Source: Marinobacter salicampi (GTDB lineage: Bacteria; Pseudomonadota; Gammaproteobacteria; Pseudomonadales; Oleiphilaceae). Taken from it: a stretch of 64,000 nt of DNA. A program made the position numbers and the translations under genes. The notes beneath the pieces are model-generated. The model was not told the DNA's origin, did not search any database, and worked only from the letters and a program-made list of their open reading frames with translations. Below are positions 1 to 9,102 of this stretch, in pieces. The stretch lies in contig NZ_JAAMPF010000012.1 in assembly GCF_011074795.1 (NCBI RefSeq), positions 124,001 to 188,000 of the forward strand, in the 5' to 3' direction. Numbering within the stretch: position 1 is the stretch's first letter; every line of letters begins with the position of its first letter.

Positions 1-344
1 GGCTCTGCCGTGGAGTGATATTCGCCAAAGCGCAGGACGACCGCACGCTCCTGCTCGTCAACCGTATAGAACGACTGGAAGATGACGTAGCCCAGAAACA
101 GAATCGCTGCCACAGCGAGAATGGCGCCAAAGCCACCGCTGCTGCTTCCACCACCACCGCCGGATGAACCACCGGGGCCCGATTTCTTGCCTTTGCCGCC
201 AAGAAGTTTGTTCAGCTTGTCGAGCCCTTTTCTCAGGGCCTCGTCCAGATCGGGAGGGCCCTGATCTTTACCACCACGATTGCCGCCTCCGGTTCCCCAG
301 GGGTCATTCTCGTTGCGGTTACCACCCGGTTCGTTCCAGGCCAT
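1..344 (-). CDS. hflK: HflK, N-terminal part (cut by window edge)
   Basis: Amino-terminal 114 residues of HflK, the membrane subunit that with HflC forms the large periplasmic SPFH complex regulating the FtsH protease. The start ATG is the complement of 342-344, preceded by an AGAG-type ribosome site. Visible in order are the MAWNEPGGNRNENDPWG opening typical of HflK, a Gly/Ser-rich cytoplasmic stretch, a single membrane helix (about residues 64-86) and the beginning of the SPFH domain (DEQERAVVLRFGEY). The gene runs off the left edge, so nothing can be said of its C-terminus or of hflC. Its place downstream of hflX on the same strand is the standard hfq-hflX-hflK-hflC order. Confidence 0.93.
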   Translation of the reverse strand, partial: MAWNEPGGNRNENDPWGTGGGNRGGKDQGPPDLDEALRKGLDKLNKLLGGKGKKSGPGGSSGGGGGSSSGGFGAILAVAAILFLGYVIFQSFYTVDEQERAVVLRFGEYHSTAE

Positions 345-474
345 AATACTCTCCGTTCTTAACCAATCGAATGGCTGCAAATACTAGGGATTTATGGCGG
401 CCCCGGCAATAGCGCAGGTCGCCAATTCGAAGTTTACTCTGAATCGGTAGGGTTCTGGCTCTCAATACCAGCAA

Positions 475-1779
475 TCAGGATCCGGTTTCCCCGTTTTCGT
501 AACGGATGTCCTCAGACTTCAGGCCGGCGCGACTCAGCAACTGGAACCAGTCCCGGCTTTGCATGCGAAGCTCCATCACCACATCTCCGCTTGCCTGCTG
601 ATCCTCGCTCAGCACGGACCCAGACTGATGCAGCAGAGCTCGCAGCTTACCATCGGCGGGGCCGAGGCGTACGAACTGATGGATAACATCCTCTGCCAGT
701 CTCTCCACCATGGCGTCAAACAGCTCCGGGATACCGGCCCCGGTGACCGCCGAGACCCAGGCCCGAACCGGCACGCCTTCTTCGTTGCGCTCAACCCGCG
801 GCTCAAAATTATCCAACAGATCGATTTTATTGAACACCTGGAGCACAGGCACTTCGTCAGCGCCAATCTCCAGCAGAACATCTTCTACCTGCTCCATATT
901 TTCGTCACGACGCTCATCGTGACTATCTACCACATGAAGCAACAGCGAGGCCCGGGTCGTTTCCTCTAGAGTGGCGCGGAAGGCCTCCACCAGCTTGTGG
1001 GGCAGGTGCCGGATAAATCCGACCGTATCAGCGACCACGACCGGACCTATATCCGGCAGGTCAAGACGTCTTAACGTCGGGTCCAGGGTCGCAAACAGCT
1101 GATTTGCCGCGTACACCGTCGCCGTAGTGATGTGATTGAAAAGCGTCGATTTACCGGCGTTGGTATAGCCCACCAGAGACACGGTCGGTATGTCCGCCCG
1201 CTGGCGGGCCCGTCTGCCCTGCTCGCGCTGTTTTCGCACTTTTTCCAGCCGCGCGTTGATCGACTTGATGCGGGCACGCAGGAGGCGCCGGTCGGTTTCA
1301 AGCTGAGTTTCGCCCGGCCCCCGAAGTCCGATACCGCCCTTTTGACGCTCCAGGTGTGTCCAGCCCCTGACCAGCCGGGTCGACATATGCTCCAACTGGG
1401 CCAGCTCTACCTGCAGCTTACCCTCGTGGGTCCTGGCTCGCTGGGCAAAAATATCAAATATCACACCGGTACGGTCGAGCACCCGACACTTAAGCTCACG
1501 CTCGATGTTGCGCTCCTGGCTGGGGCTCAGGGCGTGGTTAAAGAGCACCACATCGGCCTCACTGCCGATGACCGCATCGCGGACTTCTTCAAGCTTGCCC
1601 TCGCCAACGAAGAACCGGGGGCTCGGTTGCTTGCGGGTTCCGGTAACGGTATCAACGGCTTCAACACCGGCCGAGGCCACAAGCTCGCGAAATTCACCAA
1701 GATCTTCGGATTCACCATGAGTTGAGAACTCAATGTGAACCAATACCGCACGTTCGCCAACATCGGGTCGTTCGAACAA
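475..1779 (-). CDS. hflX: Ribosome-associated GTPase HflX
   Basis: HflX is a GTPase that splits stalled or heat-damaged 70S ribosomes. The 434 residues match the family's usual length. The N-terminal domain carries the HALSPSQERN and GLRGPGETQLETDRR signatures before the G domain, which has G1 GYTNAGKST (about 204-212), G3 DTVGF (251-255) and G4 NKID. The start is TTG: the reading frame is closed by a TGA 14 codons upstream and contains no ATG or GTG there, and the next residues FERPDVGERAVLVH align with the known E. coli N-terminus. A GGAG lies 10 nt before the TTG. A 21-bp tandem repeat lies immediately upstream. Family assignment is certain; the TTG start is inferred from frame and homology. 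Confidence 0.96.
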   Translation of the reverse strand: MFERPDVGERAVLVHIEFSTHGESEDLGEFRELVASAGVEAVDTVTGTRKQPSPRFFVGEGKLEEVRDAVIGSEADVVLFNHALSPSQERNIERELKCRVLDRTGVIFDIFAQRARTHEGKLQVELAQLEHMSTRLVRGWTHLERQKGGIGLRGPGETQLETDRRLLRARIKSINARLEKVRKQREQGRRARQRADIPTVSLVGYTNAGKSTLFNHITTATVYAANQLFATLDPTLRRLDLPDIGPVVVADTVGFIRHLPHKLVEAFRATLEETTRASLLLHVVDSHDERRDENMEQVEDVLLEIGADEVPVLQVFNKIDLLDNFEPRVERNEEGVPVRAWVSAVTGAGIPELFDAMVERLAEDVIHQFVRLGPADGKLRALLHQSGSVLSEDQQASGDVVMELRMQSRDWFQLLSRAGLKSEDIRYENGETGS

Positions 1780-1796
1780 TCTATCAGGACTCCATT

Positions 1797-1859
1797 GCCA
1801 TCGAATTAGGTACTTCTGTCATCGAAATGAGTACTTTTGCCATCAAATTGGGTACTAAT
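1797..1859. repeat. Three tandem 21-bp imperfect repeats in the hfq-hflX gap
   Basis: Three adjacent 21-bp units (1797-1817, 1818-1838, 1839-1859) read GYCATCRAATTRGGTACTW-like on the plus strand, each with a central GTACT preceded by an AT-rich ATCGAAT core. They end only 17 nt from the hflX start codon, so they lie in the hflX leader. Neither flanking gene needs them. Tandem GTAC-containing units of about this length recall the multiple transposase-binding repeats at IS21-family ends, so this may be a solo remnant; that is a recollection, not a search result. Confidence 0.75.
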
Positions 1860-1886
1860 GGAAAAGGATCAGTATAAATGCAAACA

Positions 1887-1930
1887 CCCGCAGGTCCGCT
1901 GCCGGACTAACCAGCCTCGGAACCCGCGGG
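1887..1930 (-). terminator. Stem-loop after hfq, possible attenuator or terminator
   Basis: On the minus strand CCCGCGGGUUC pairs with GGACCUGCGGG (arms 1920-1930 and 1887-1897) as an 11-bp stem with two G-U pairs, and the loop can form a further small hairpin. It lies 37 nt after the hfq stop and is followed only by a weak U-rich stretch (UGUUUGCAUUUA). It could reduce read-through from hfq into hflX or protect the hfq mRNA 3' end. Function is inferred from structure alone. Confidence 0.4.
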
Positions 1931-1966
1931 CTTAAAAACGAACTGCATTTCTGACGATCGACCAGA

Positions 1967-2212
1967 TCAGTCTTCAGCTTCACCCTCGGGAGTCTGCTGA
2001 GGAATTCGGACATTACGAGCCGGCACAACTGTTGAGATGGCATGCTTGTAGACCATCTGGCTGACGGTATTCTTCAGCAAGATGACAAACTGATCGAAAG
2101 ACTCAACCTGACCCTGCAACTTGATGCCGTTAACAAGAAAAATCGATACCGGAATGCGCTCCTTGCGCAGTGCATTGAGGTAAGGGTCTTGTAGAGAATG
2201 CCCTTTTGACAT
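1967..2212 (-). CDS. hfq: RNA chaperone Hfq
   Basis: Hexameric Sm-like RNA chaperone that pairs small RNAs with mRNAs. The 81-residue protein starts [19 protein letters not shown], nearly the canonical Hfq opening, followed by Sm1 ([20 protein letters not shown]) and Sm2 with the signature [10 protein letters not shown]. The C-terminal tail is short and acidic ([11 protein letters not shown]), as in Pseudomonas and unlike the long E. coli tail. The frame is open for 31 codons further upstream, but the ATG at 2212 has a good AAGGAG site 6-8 nt before it and is where homology starts. It lies downstream of miaA with a 136-nt gap that may hold its own promoter. Confidence 0.97.
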   Translation of the reverse strand: MSKGHSLQDPYLNALRKERIPVSIFLVNGIKLQGQVESFDQFVILLKNTVSQMVYKHAISTVVPARNVRIPQQTPEGEAED

Positions 2213-2348
2213 GTGTGTTCTCCTTTTTTTTAAGCAGATCGTCATAGGAAACGGTCCAGGGGCAGCCGGCATCAATCGACACATCGGCCCATTGCGTCCT
2301 TGCAAAGCCTGAAACCAAGCGTTACGAATACCCCGAGAGAGATTTTCG

Positions 2349-3401
2349 TCAATTCAATGTGGAGTGAAGCCTGACTATTTTCAAGGCATTTGCGACGTTT
2401 TGACGGGGATCAGAAGCCAGCCAGGTGACATCCTGCCACTTCCTCAACCACGTCAACTGTCGTTTTGCCAGCTGCCTGGTCGCCGCCACACCCCGGTCAA
2501 CCAGCGCCTTCTCATCGTATTCCCCTGCCAGGTGAGACCAGACCTGACGATAACCAACGCATCGCATAGATGGCATATCCGGGCTCAGGTCACCTCGCGA
2601 CTTCAGTGCACGCACCTCGTCGATAAACCCCTGTTCGAGCATTTTCAGGAAGCGAGCGTGGATACGCCGGTGCAAAACCTGTCGATCCTCGGGAGCGATA
2701 ACCAGTTGCGTCACAGTATACGGAAGGGAATCAATTTCGTCTGCCTGCCACTGAGTAAAATAAGGGTAATCCTCAATAACTTCGGGAGCATCCGGTGCCG
2801 ATGGTGCACTTTGCGCTACACCTTGCGGCTCTTTTGCACGCCAGAAGCCTGAAATGGGGCGACCGGTCAGTCGAATCACTTCCAGGGCGCGGGTAAGGCG
2901 CTGCCGGTTGTTGGGATGGATACGTTCCGCGGCGACCGGATCCATCCGCTTCAGTTCGGCATGTAGCCCGAGCCAGCCGCTGGTCTGTGCTTCCGCTTCA
3001 ATCGCTGCCCTTATCGCCGGATCGGCTGCGGGCAGGTCCGACAAACCGTTAAGAAGGGCCTTGAAATACATCATGGTCCCGCCCACCAGGAGTGGAATCC
3101 GGCCAGCCTCGGTTATGGCAGCCATCTCGCGCAATGCATCTCGGCGGAAATCGGCCACTGAATAGCTCTCGGCCGGATCGCATATATCAATAAGGCGGTG
3201 GGGTGCCTCGTGCAATTCCGCAGCCGTTGGCTTGGCGGTACCGACGTCCATGCCAAGATAGATCATTGCCGAGTCGACGCTGACAACGTCGCAAGGCAAT
3301 TGCCGACAGAGCTCGATCGCAAGATCCGTCTTGCCGGACGCCGTAGGGCCCATAAGAAATATTGCCCGGGGCTTGGGATTCAGGTTCTGCTCATCAGGCA
3401 T
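2349..3401 (-). CDS. miaA: tRNA dimethylallyltransferase MiaA
   Basis: Adds the dimethylallyl group to A37 of tRNAs that read UNN codons, the first step to ms2i6A. The 350 residues include the P-loop GPTASGKT (18-25), the [17 protein letters not shown] motif, which contains the catalytic Asp, and the [17 protein letters not shown] helix. It is about 35 residues longer than E. coli MiaA; the extra length includes an Ala/Pro-rich insert ([11 protein letters not shown]) in the insertion domain. The ATG shares one nucleotide with the mutL stop (TGATG), so the two are translationally coupled. The mutL-miaA-hfq order is the conserved gammaproteobacterial superoperon. Confidence 0.97.
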   Translation of the reverse strand: MPDEQNLNPKPRAIFLMGPTASGKTDLAIELCRQLPCDVVSVDSAMIYLGMDVGTAKPTAAELHEAPHRLIDICDPAESYSVADFRRDALREMAAITEAGRIPLLVGGTMMYFKALLNGLSDLPAADPAIRAAIEAEAQTSGWLGLHAELKRMDPVAAERIHPNNRQRLTRALEVIRLTGRPISGFWRAKEPQGVAQSAPSAPDAPEVIEDYPYFTQWQADEIDSLPYTVTQLVIAPEDRQVLHRRIHARFLKMLEQGFIDEVRALKSRGDLSPDMPSMRCVGYRQVWSHLAGEYDEKALVDRGVAATRQLAKRQLTWLRKWQDVTWLASDPRQNVANALKIVRLHSTLN

Positions 3402-5374
3402 CAGCGCCCTCGCAGAAAAAACTTGTCGAGCTCACCCAGAGTCACCAGGGTCCAGGTCGGACGGCCGTGATTACACTGACCACTGCGCTCAGTTGCCTCC
3501 ATGTCCCTGAGCAGGGCGTTCATTTCGGGAGTAGTCAGCTGTCTGTTGGCCCGGACCGAGCCGTGACAGGCCATGGTGCCCAGCAATTCATGGGTGACAG
3601 CCTCTACCCGGTCGCTCTGACCATGCTCGCTCAGATCCGCCAGAACATCCCGGACAAGCTGTTCGGTGTTCGAGCCCCTGAGCAGCGCCGGTACCTGCCG
3701 GACTGCCAGGGTTTCAGGCCCGATCCTCTCGACCGCCAAACCTACCGATAGAAGTTCAGTCGCATGGCTTTCCGCCAGACCGGCCTCTTTCTGACTCACC
3801 GCAAGTGAAATGGGCACAAGCAAGGGCTGGGTTTTCAGATCCTGTGTCTCAAGAGCGCGTTTCATACGCTCATAGGTAATGCGTTCATGGGCCGCATGCA
3901 TATCCACCACGATCAGACCCTGACGGGATTGGGCCAGAATATAAATACCGTGCAGCTGCGCAATGGCATAACCAAGGGGCGGTTCCTGGCCGTCACCGAC
4001 GGCAGGAGTCGGCACCCCGGTAACATAGGCAAGCCCACCTGAGGATGCGGCCATGCTCACTGGTGCCTGGCTCAGAGACTGGTACAAGGCCGCCTGATCA
4101 CTGGCCTGCCAATCTGGCCGGCGTACGTGTTCGGTGTAGTTATGGGGCTCGCTCCCCGGCCCTGCAACGGCACGCTCATTCTGAGCAAACAGGCCTGACG
4201 TGGCGGCCTGGTCCGGTCCACCCGGTCGGGCCCAGGTTGGCTGAAACTGCTGCGACGACCCGGAAAGTCCCTCTCCGGCCTCAGAAAGTCCCTCTCTTGC
4301 CTCAGAAAGACCCTCTCCAGGACCCTCTCTGGCTTCAGACTGTGCCGTGGCGCCACGAAAATGATCGTCGGGCGTCACATCGGCCAGAGCCCGGTGCAGG
4401 GTCCGGAAAATAAAATCATGAACCAGCCGACCATCCCGGAAGCGGACTTCATGCTTGGTCGGGTGGACATTGACATCGACATTGGTCGGGTCAACTTCAA
4501 GGTACAGCACAAAGGCCGGATGGCGGTTATTGTAAAGCACATCGCGATAGGCCTGGCGGACAGCATGGGCGACCAGGCGGTCACGGATGACACGGCCATT
4601 GACAAAGAAGTACTGGAGATCCGCCTGGCTGCGGGAAAAAGTAGGCAATGCCACCCAGCCCCACAGGCGCAGACCGGTCGCCTCTGACTCAATAACCACG
4701 GCATTGTCGATAAACTTCTGGCCGCACAGGGCGCCGATGCGACGCTCACGATCTACCGGGGTCTGGGCAGGCCTGAGGCTCTGGATAACTTTCTGATTGT
4801 GGCGAAGGGTGAAGCCGGTGTCGAACCGGCTCAGGGCCTGACGCCTCAGGCATTCTTCCAGATGATTGAACTCGGTTTTCTCGGTGCGCAGGAACTTGCG
4901 ACGGGCCGGGGTGTTGAAGAACAGGTCCCGCACTTCAACGGTGGTCCCCACCGGATGCGCCGCAGGCGAGATCCTGGCATCCATTTCCCGACCTTCCACT
5001 TCCACCTTGGCAGCAGCTTCGGTCTCAACCGTGCGCGATGTCAAAGCGAGCCGTGATACCGAGCTGATACTGGCAAGCGCTTCGCCCCGAAAGCCCAGGG
5101 AGGCCACCGCTTCCAGATCGTCCAGGGTGATGATCTTGCTGGTGGCGTGGCGACTCAGGGCAAGCGGAAGATCTTCCCGGGCTATTCCACCGCCATCATC
5201 ACGCACCCGAATCAGTTTGGCCCCACCCTGCTCGATATCCACATCGATCCGTTGCGCCCCGGCATCAAGGGCGTTTTCAACCAATTCCTTCACGACAGAA
5301 GCAGGACGCTCCACCACTTCACCAGCAGCGATCTGATTGGCAAGCCTGGGAGAAAGCAACTTGATGGACGACAT
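3401..5374 (-). CDS. mutL: DNA mismatch repair protein MutL (endonuclease-type)
   Basis: MutL couples mismatch recognition by MutS to strand removal. The N-terminal GHKL ATPase is clear ([47 protein letters not shown]). A variable linker with 21-bp repeats follows, then the dimerisation domain. That C-terminal domain holds [12 protein letters not shown], matching the endonuclease pattern D-x-H-A-x2-E-x4-E with Met at position 2, plus CNHGRP near the end and a beta-clamp-type QPLLVP. These residues are absent from E. coli MutL, so nicking activity without MutH is likely. The ATG at 5374 was chosen because homology begins [14 protein letters not shown]; 21 upstream codons lack similarity. Confidence 0.96.
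   Translation of the reverse strand: MSSIKLLSPRLANQIAAGEVVERPASVVKELVENALDAGAQRIDVDIEQGGAKLIRVRDDGGGIAREDLPLALSRHATSKIITLDDLEAVASLGFRGEALASISSVSRLALTSRTVETEAAAKVEVEGREMDARISPAAHPVGTTVEVRDLFFNTPARRKFLRTEKTEFNHLEECLRRQALSRFDTGFTLRHNQKVIQSLRPAQTPVDRERRIGALCGQKFIDNAVVIESEATGLRLWGWVALPTFSRSQADLQYFFVNGRVIRDRLVAHAVRQAYRDVLYNNRHPAFVLYLEVDPTNVDVNVHPTKHEVRFRDGRLVHDFIFRTLHRALADVTPDDHFRGATAQSEAREGPGEGLSEAREGLSEAGEGLSGSSQQFQPTWARPGGPDQAATSGLFAQNERAVAGPGSEPHNYTEHVRRPDWQASDQAALYQSLSQAPVSMAASSGGLAYVTGVPTPAVGDGQEPPLGYAIAQLHGIYILAQSRQGLIVVDMHAAHERITYERMKRALETQDLKTQPLLVPISLAVSQKEAGLAESHATELLSVGLAVERIGPETLAVRQVPALLRGSNTEQLVRDVLADLSEHGQSDRVEAVTHELLGTMACHGSVRANRQLTTPEMNALLRDMEATERSGQCNHGRPTWTLVTLGELDKFFLRGR
4263..4337 (-). 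repeat. 21-bp tandem repeats in the mutL linker
   Basis: Two exact-length 21-bp units (4263-4283, 4284-4304) and a longer third (4305-4337) encode the heptad-like string [20 protein letters not shown] in the disordered linker of MutL. The unit is a multiple of three, so copy-number change would shorten or lengthen the linker without breaking the frame. Confidence 0.8.
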
Positions 5375-5502
5375 GGCGGGTGCGGGGCCTCTCTCGGTTA
5401 CAGTCGCAGGGCGACCGAAATGCAGTCCGCGCATCATATCAGAGGCGACCCGGGTTCCTCATCCGCCGAGCGACTTTTACCTGTAATGTCTTCAGAATTT
5501 TC

Positions 5503-6879
5503 TCACGATGTGGGTATCTGCAGGGTCTGACCCACCAGCACGCGGTCATCGTTCAAATCATTATAACGCATGAGCTCCTGGACGCTGGTCTGCAGCTTGC
5601 GCGCCACCCCGGAAAGCGTGTCTCCGCGCTGGACCCGGTACTGACTGGTGTTTGACGCATTGCCCTGGCGCTTCTGGTGGGCCAGCAACGTGCCTGGCGG
5701 CGGCATGTTCTGGAAGTAGGCATCTATGCCCTTGAATACCGCCGTCGCAATCTTGCGTTGATAGGCCGAGCTACGCAGGTTCCGCTCTTCCTGGTGATTG
5801 GAGATAAAGCCGGCCTCCACCAGGATGGAAGGAATATCCGGTGATTTAAGCACCGCGAATGAGGCCTGCTCGACACCGCGCTTGTGCAGTTTGGTTACGC
5901 CACCGAGCTGGCGCAGGACATAGTCGCCCACCCCGACGCTGGCATTGATGCTCGCGGTCATGGACAGATCAAGGAGAACCCCTGCCAGGACGTCGTTCTT
6001 GTCGCCCAGGGACACCCCGCCGACTCCGCCGATCAGGTCGGACCGGTTCTCACTGCGCGCCAGCCAGCGGGCGGTTTCACTGGTGGCACCGCGCTGGGAA
6101 AGGGCAAATACCGAAGCTCCGCTTGGCTGGGAAGAACGGAACGCATCGGCATGAACCGACACAAACAGGTCCGCGTTCTGCTTCCGGGCCAGCAGGGTGC
6201 GGCTACGCAGATCAATGTAATAGTCTCCGGTACGGGTCAACTGGGCCTTATAGCCTGGCTTGGAGTCAATCAGGGATTTGAGTGTGCGGGCCATGCTCAG
6301 AACAACGTCTTTCTCCAGAGTGCCTGCGGGGCCAATCGCGCCAGGGTCTTCACCACCGTGCCCGGCATCGATCACCACAATGACATCGCGTTTTTCGCCG
6401 GCATCGTCACGCAACAAAGGCCGGGAGGGCTCAGGCTGGGTCTTGCGGCCTTCCTGGATAAGATCGACGACCAGCCTGTGGCCGTATTGCTGGTTGGGCT
6501 CAAGCTGGAAGCTGCGGGGCTTGATATTTTCCTCCAGGTCGAGCACCACACGCAGGTCCCTGCCGTTGCGGGGCGCGCTCCGGATACGGCGAATGGGGCT
6601 GTCACCCAGATCAAGATTGGCGAAGTCGGCCTTCAGGGAGGCGTCTTTGATATCGATCACCAGCCGGGCCGGGTTTTCAAGGGCGAAAATGCTGTGATTG
6701 ACACCGGCACCTGTGTCGAACACCACACGGGTATGATCCGGCGCCGGCCAGATCCTTGCGCCTTCGATAGCAGTGCCTGCCTGGGCCACGGAGGGTAGCA
6801 GGAGGGCCAGGAGGAGCATGAACACCGGTATCCGAATGTTCGCGCCGAGCCTGAATGTTGTTTTCGCTGGATTGCACAT
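5503..6879 (-). CDS. amiB: N-acetylmuramoyl-L-alanine amidase AmiB-type (AMIN, Amidase_3, LysM)
   Basis: Periplasmic amidase that removes stem peptides from septal peptidoglycan during daughter-cell separation, normally switched on by EnvC/NlpD-type activators. The 458 residues show an N-terminal signal peptide (VFMLLLALLLPSVAQA), an AMIN domain (about 38-140) for septal targeting, an Amidase_3 domain with zinc and catalytic residues in DAGHGGEDPG, TLEKDVVL, SVHADA and LVEAGFISN, and a C-terminal LysM (YRVQRGDTLSGVARKL). This is the P. aeruginosa AmiB layout and position, between tsaE and mutL. The minus-strand neighbours are close on both sides, so co-transcription is likely. Confidence 0.95.
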   Translation of the reverse strand: MCNPAKTTFRLGANIRIPVFMLLLALLLPSVAQAGTAIEGARIWPAPDHTRVVFDTGAGVNHSIFALENPARLVIDIKDASLKADFANLDLGDSPIRRIRSAPRNGRDLRVVLDLEENIKPRSFQLEPNQQYGHRLVVDLIQEGRKTQPEPSRPLLRDDAGEKRDVIVVIDAGHGGEDPGAIGPAGTLEKDVVLSMARTLKSLIDSKPGYKAQLTRTGDYYIDLRSRTLLARKQNADLFVSVHADAFRSSQPSGASVFALSQRGATSETARWLARSENRSDLIGGVGGVSLGDKNDVLAGVLLDLSMTASINASVGVGDYVLRQLGGVTKLHKRGVEQASFAVLKSPDIPSILVEAGFISNHQEERNLRSSAYQRKIATAVFKGIDAYFQNMPPPGTLLAHQKRQGNASNTSQYRVQRGDTLSGVARKLQTSVQELMRYNDLNDDRVLVGQTLQIPTS

Positions 6880-6898
6880 CAGCTTCTACCTGAGAAAT

Positions 6899-7405
6899 TC
6901 ACGTATGTAGTTGTAGCCAGTCAGTGGCGCCTAGCGCCCGGACCACATTAACGCCTCGCGGCGTCCGCGCTTCGAGGCGGACCTCGCGACCGCTATCCTT
7001 CCTTTCTAGGCGCAATTCCAGATCTGCTTCCGGAAGCACGCCCCGACCCCGTTCGGGCCACTCGATCAGACACAGATGTTCAGGCTGGAGATAATCCCTG
7101 ATCCCCATGTACTCAAGTTCTTCAGGGTCACCCAGCCGGTAAAGATCAAAATGGTAGGTGACCGGCACCACATGTTCGTAAGGTTCGACCAGTGTGAATG
7201 TGGGGCTCTTGACTGCTCCGCTGTGCCCTAAACCTCTCACCAGTCCCCGGCTGAGCGTGGTCTTGCCCATGCCAAGATCACCCTGGAGAAACAACACCAG
7301 GCCGCTCTTGCTCGCCACGACCGCGTCCGAAAGGGCCTGGCCAAAAGCAACGGTCGCGTCTTCATCGGGCAGATAAACCAGGGTGTCAGTCTGACCGGAG
7401 GTCAT
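6899..7405 (-). CDS. tsaE: tRNA t6A biosynthesis ATPase TsaE (YjeE)
   Basis: ATPase partner of TsaB/TsaD in making threonylcarbamoyladenosine at A37 of ANN-decoding tRNAs. The 168 residues show Walker A GDLGMGKTTLSRG, the SPTFTLVEPY switch, HFDLYRLGDPEE and IEWPERG, all family hallmarks. The ATG at 7405 overlaps the nnr stop by one base (TGATG) and has GGAGG 8 nt before it; a TTG one codon further upstream leaves only 5 nt and is less likely. The nnr-tsaE-amiB-mutL order is conserved across gammaproteobacteria. Confidence 0.95.
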   Translation of the reverse strand: MTSGQTDTLVYLPDEDATVAFGQALSDAVVASKSGLVLFLQGDLGMGKTTLSRGLVRGLGHSGAVKSPTFTLVEPYEHVVPVTYHFDLYRLGDPEELEYMGIRDYLQPEHLCLIEWPERGRGVLPEADLELRLERKDSGREVRLEARTPRGVNVVRALGATDWLQLHT

Positions 7406-8982
7406 CAACCAACCTCCCGCTCGCCTGGTCTCTCGGCCGCAGCCAACAGGCCAGCCATTGCCTCAATAACGTCCTGCGGCAGCAGTGCCATGTAGCCCAG
7501 TCTTTCAGATGCCAGATTGGCAGCAGCAAGATGAAGCGCTGTGGCCAGACAGGCGGCTTTACAGGGAGCCAGTCCCTGCCCGAGGAGCGCTCCGATGATG
7601 CCGGACAAAGCGTCCCCCATGCCACCGGTGGCCATACCCGGATTGCCGCCATCCAGTACCCAGGGCCCGGTTTCGCCATCGGCGATCACCGTGCCGGCGC
7701 CTTTCAATAATATCACTCCGCCAAACTTCTTCTGAAGCCGGTCGGCGGCTGCGAGACGATCGGTTTCCACGTCAGCCACCGTGCAGTCAAGCAGCCTGGC
7801 GGCTTCGCCCGGATGGGGCGTAAGCACATGGCTGGACGCGACAACAGAGGCCTGCTTTGACATCAGGTTAAGGGCATCGGCATCCAGCACCCGCTTTTTG
7901 CCCGACAGAACCACCTGCTGGAGCATCTGCTGCCCCCAAGCGCTCTGCCCTATACCCGGGCCGCAGACCAGCGTGTCCGCCGCCTCAATCAACGCTGCCA
8001 CTTCCGAGCTGTGATTGACACCTCGCACCATCAATGAAGGACAGCGGGTCAAGGCCGGGGCCACATAGTCTGGACGTGTCGCCAGAGACACCAGGCCGGC
8101 ACCGGACCGTGAGGCCGCTTCCGCAGCGAGCAGGCCAGCGCCGCCATAACCACTGTCACCGGCGATTACCAGAACATGGCCAAAGCGTCCTTTGTGCGCC
8201 GTGACAGGGCGCAGGGGAATATCACAACTCACTGTGGCCCAGGAAAAACGCTGTGCCACGGGCACCTGACCATGATCGAGGCGATCGATATCCAGGTCCA
8301 GGTCCTCAAAGACCACCTGACCTGCAAACTCGGGGCCCTGTGCCAGGAAGAGACCACTCTTCTGGGCTATAAACGTGACCGTAAGCGAGGCTTTAAGGGC
8401 TACACCGCTTACGGCTCCGGTCGTGGCATCGAGCCCGGACGGAATATCAACAGCCATGACCGGGCACGTCAGGCCATTACAGGCCGTGATCGCGGATTTA
8501 AACGGTTCCCTCGGCGCACCGTTAACCCCGGTGCCCAGCATCGCGTCCACCACCAGGCCGGCGGATATCAGAGCATCGTTACGATCACGCTCCGCCAGTG
8601 CGTCCCAACGATCAATCTTTACCCCGTCGGCTTTGGCTTTCTGGTAAGCGCCAGCGGCATCACCCTTCAGATCAGCCGGAGCCTTGCAGGCTATGCATCG
8701 GACGTCAAGACCGTGGCGGTGGGCTGCGGCCGCAATCAGATAGCCATCACCACCGTTGTTGCCGCCTCCGCACAGAACCAGAACCGGCGTTGCCTCGGAC
8801 CATTGCCGCACCAGTTGGCGGAAAGCAGAGGCGGCGGCCCGTTGCATAAGCTCAAACCCGGGAATGCCATGCTGCTCAATGACATACTGGTCTATCGCCC
8901 GCACGGCGTCGGCCGAATACAGGGCATTGCTCGCCGTTCGGGCGGGTAATTTTGATAGAGTTGTCGTGTTCAGGTGCGACAT
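7405..8982 (-). CDS. nnr: Bifunctional NAD(P)HX epimerase/dehydratase
   Basis: Repairs hydrated NADH and NADPH. The N-terminal YjeF_N epimerase (residues about 20-230, with VLVLCGGGNNGGDGYLIAA and VVDAMLGTGVNG) is fused to the C-terminal ribokinase-like dehydratase (HVLVIAGDSGYGGAGLLAAEAA, VLTPHPGEAARLL, GNPGMATGGMGDALSG). The 525-residue length fits the fused bacterial form. It is the first gene of the minus-strand run leading to hfq, and diverges from queG across a 120-nt gap that should hold both promoters. Confidence 0.96.
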   Translation of the reverse strand: MSHLNTTTLSKLPARTASNALYSADAVRAIDQYVIEQHGIPGFELMQRAAASAFRQLVRQWSEATPVLVLCGGGNNGGDGYLIAAAAHRHGLDVRCIACKAPADLKGDAAGAYQKAKADGVKIDRWDALAERDRNDALISAGLVVDAMLGTGVNGAPREPFKSAITACNGLTCPVMAVDIPSGLDATTGAVSGVALKASLTVTFIAQKSGLFLAQGPEFAGQVVFEDLDLDIDRLDHGQVPVAQRFSWATVSCDIPLRPVTAHKGRFGHVLVIAGDSGYGGAGLLAAEAASRSGAGLVSLATRPDYVAPALTRCPSLMVRGVNHSSEVAALIEAADTLVCGPGIGQSAWGQQMLQQVVLSGKKRVLDADALNLMSKQASVVASSHVLTPHPGEAARLLDCTVADVETDRLAAADRLQKKFGGVILLKGAGTVIADGETGPWVLDGGNPGMATGGMGDALSGIIGALLGQGLAPCKAACLATALHLAAANLASERLGYMALLPQDVIEAMAGLLAAAERPGEREVG

Positions 8983-9102
8983 GCAATCGAGGCCCCGGTA
9001 CAGAATTGGGTTTAACTAATATACTTAGACGTCTGTAAAGAGTAGCAAAATCTTGGAAAAGGTCATAACTTAATCAATGATAATTTTACATCTGTCATTA
9101 CC

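Noticed and set aside
1132..1725. 197-aa plus-strand ORF
   Set aside because: Lies wholly antisense to hflX, with no family character or ribosome site; a shadow of GC-rich codons.
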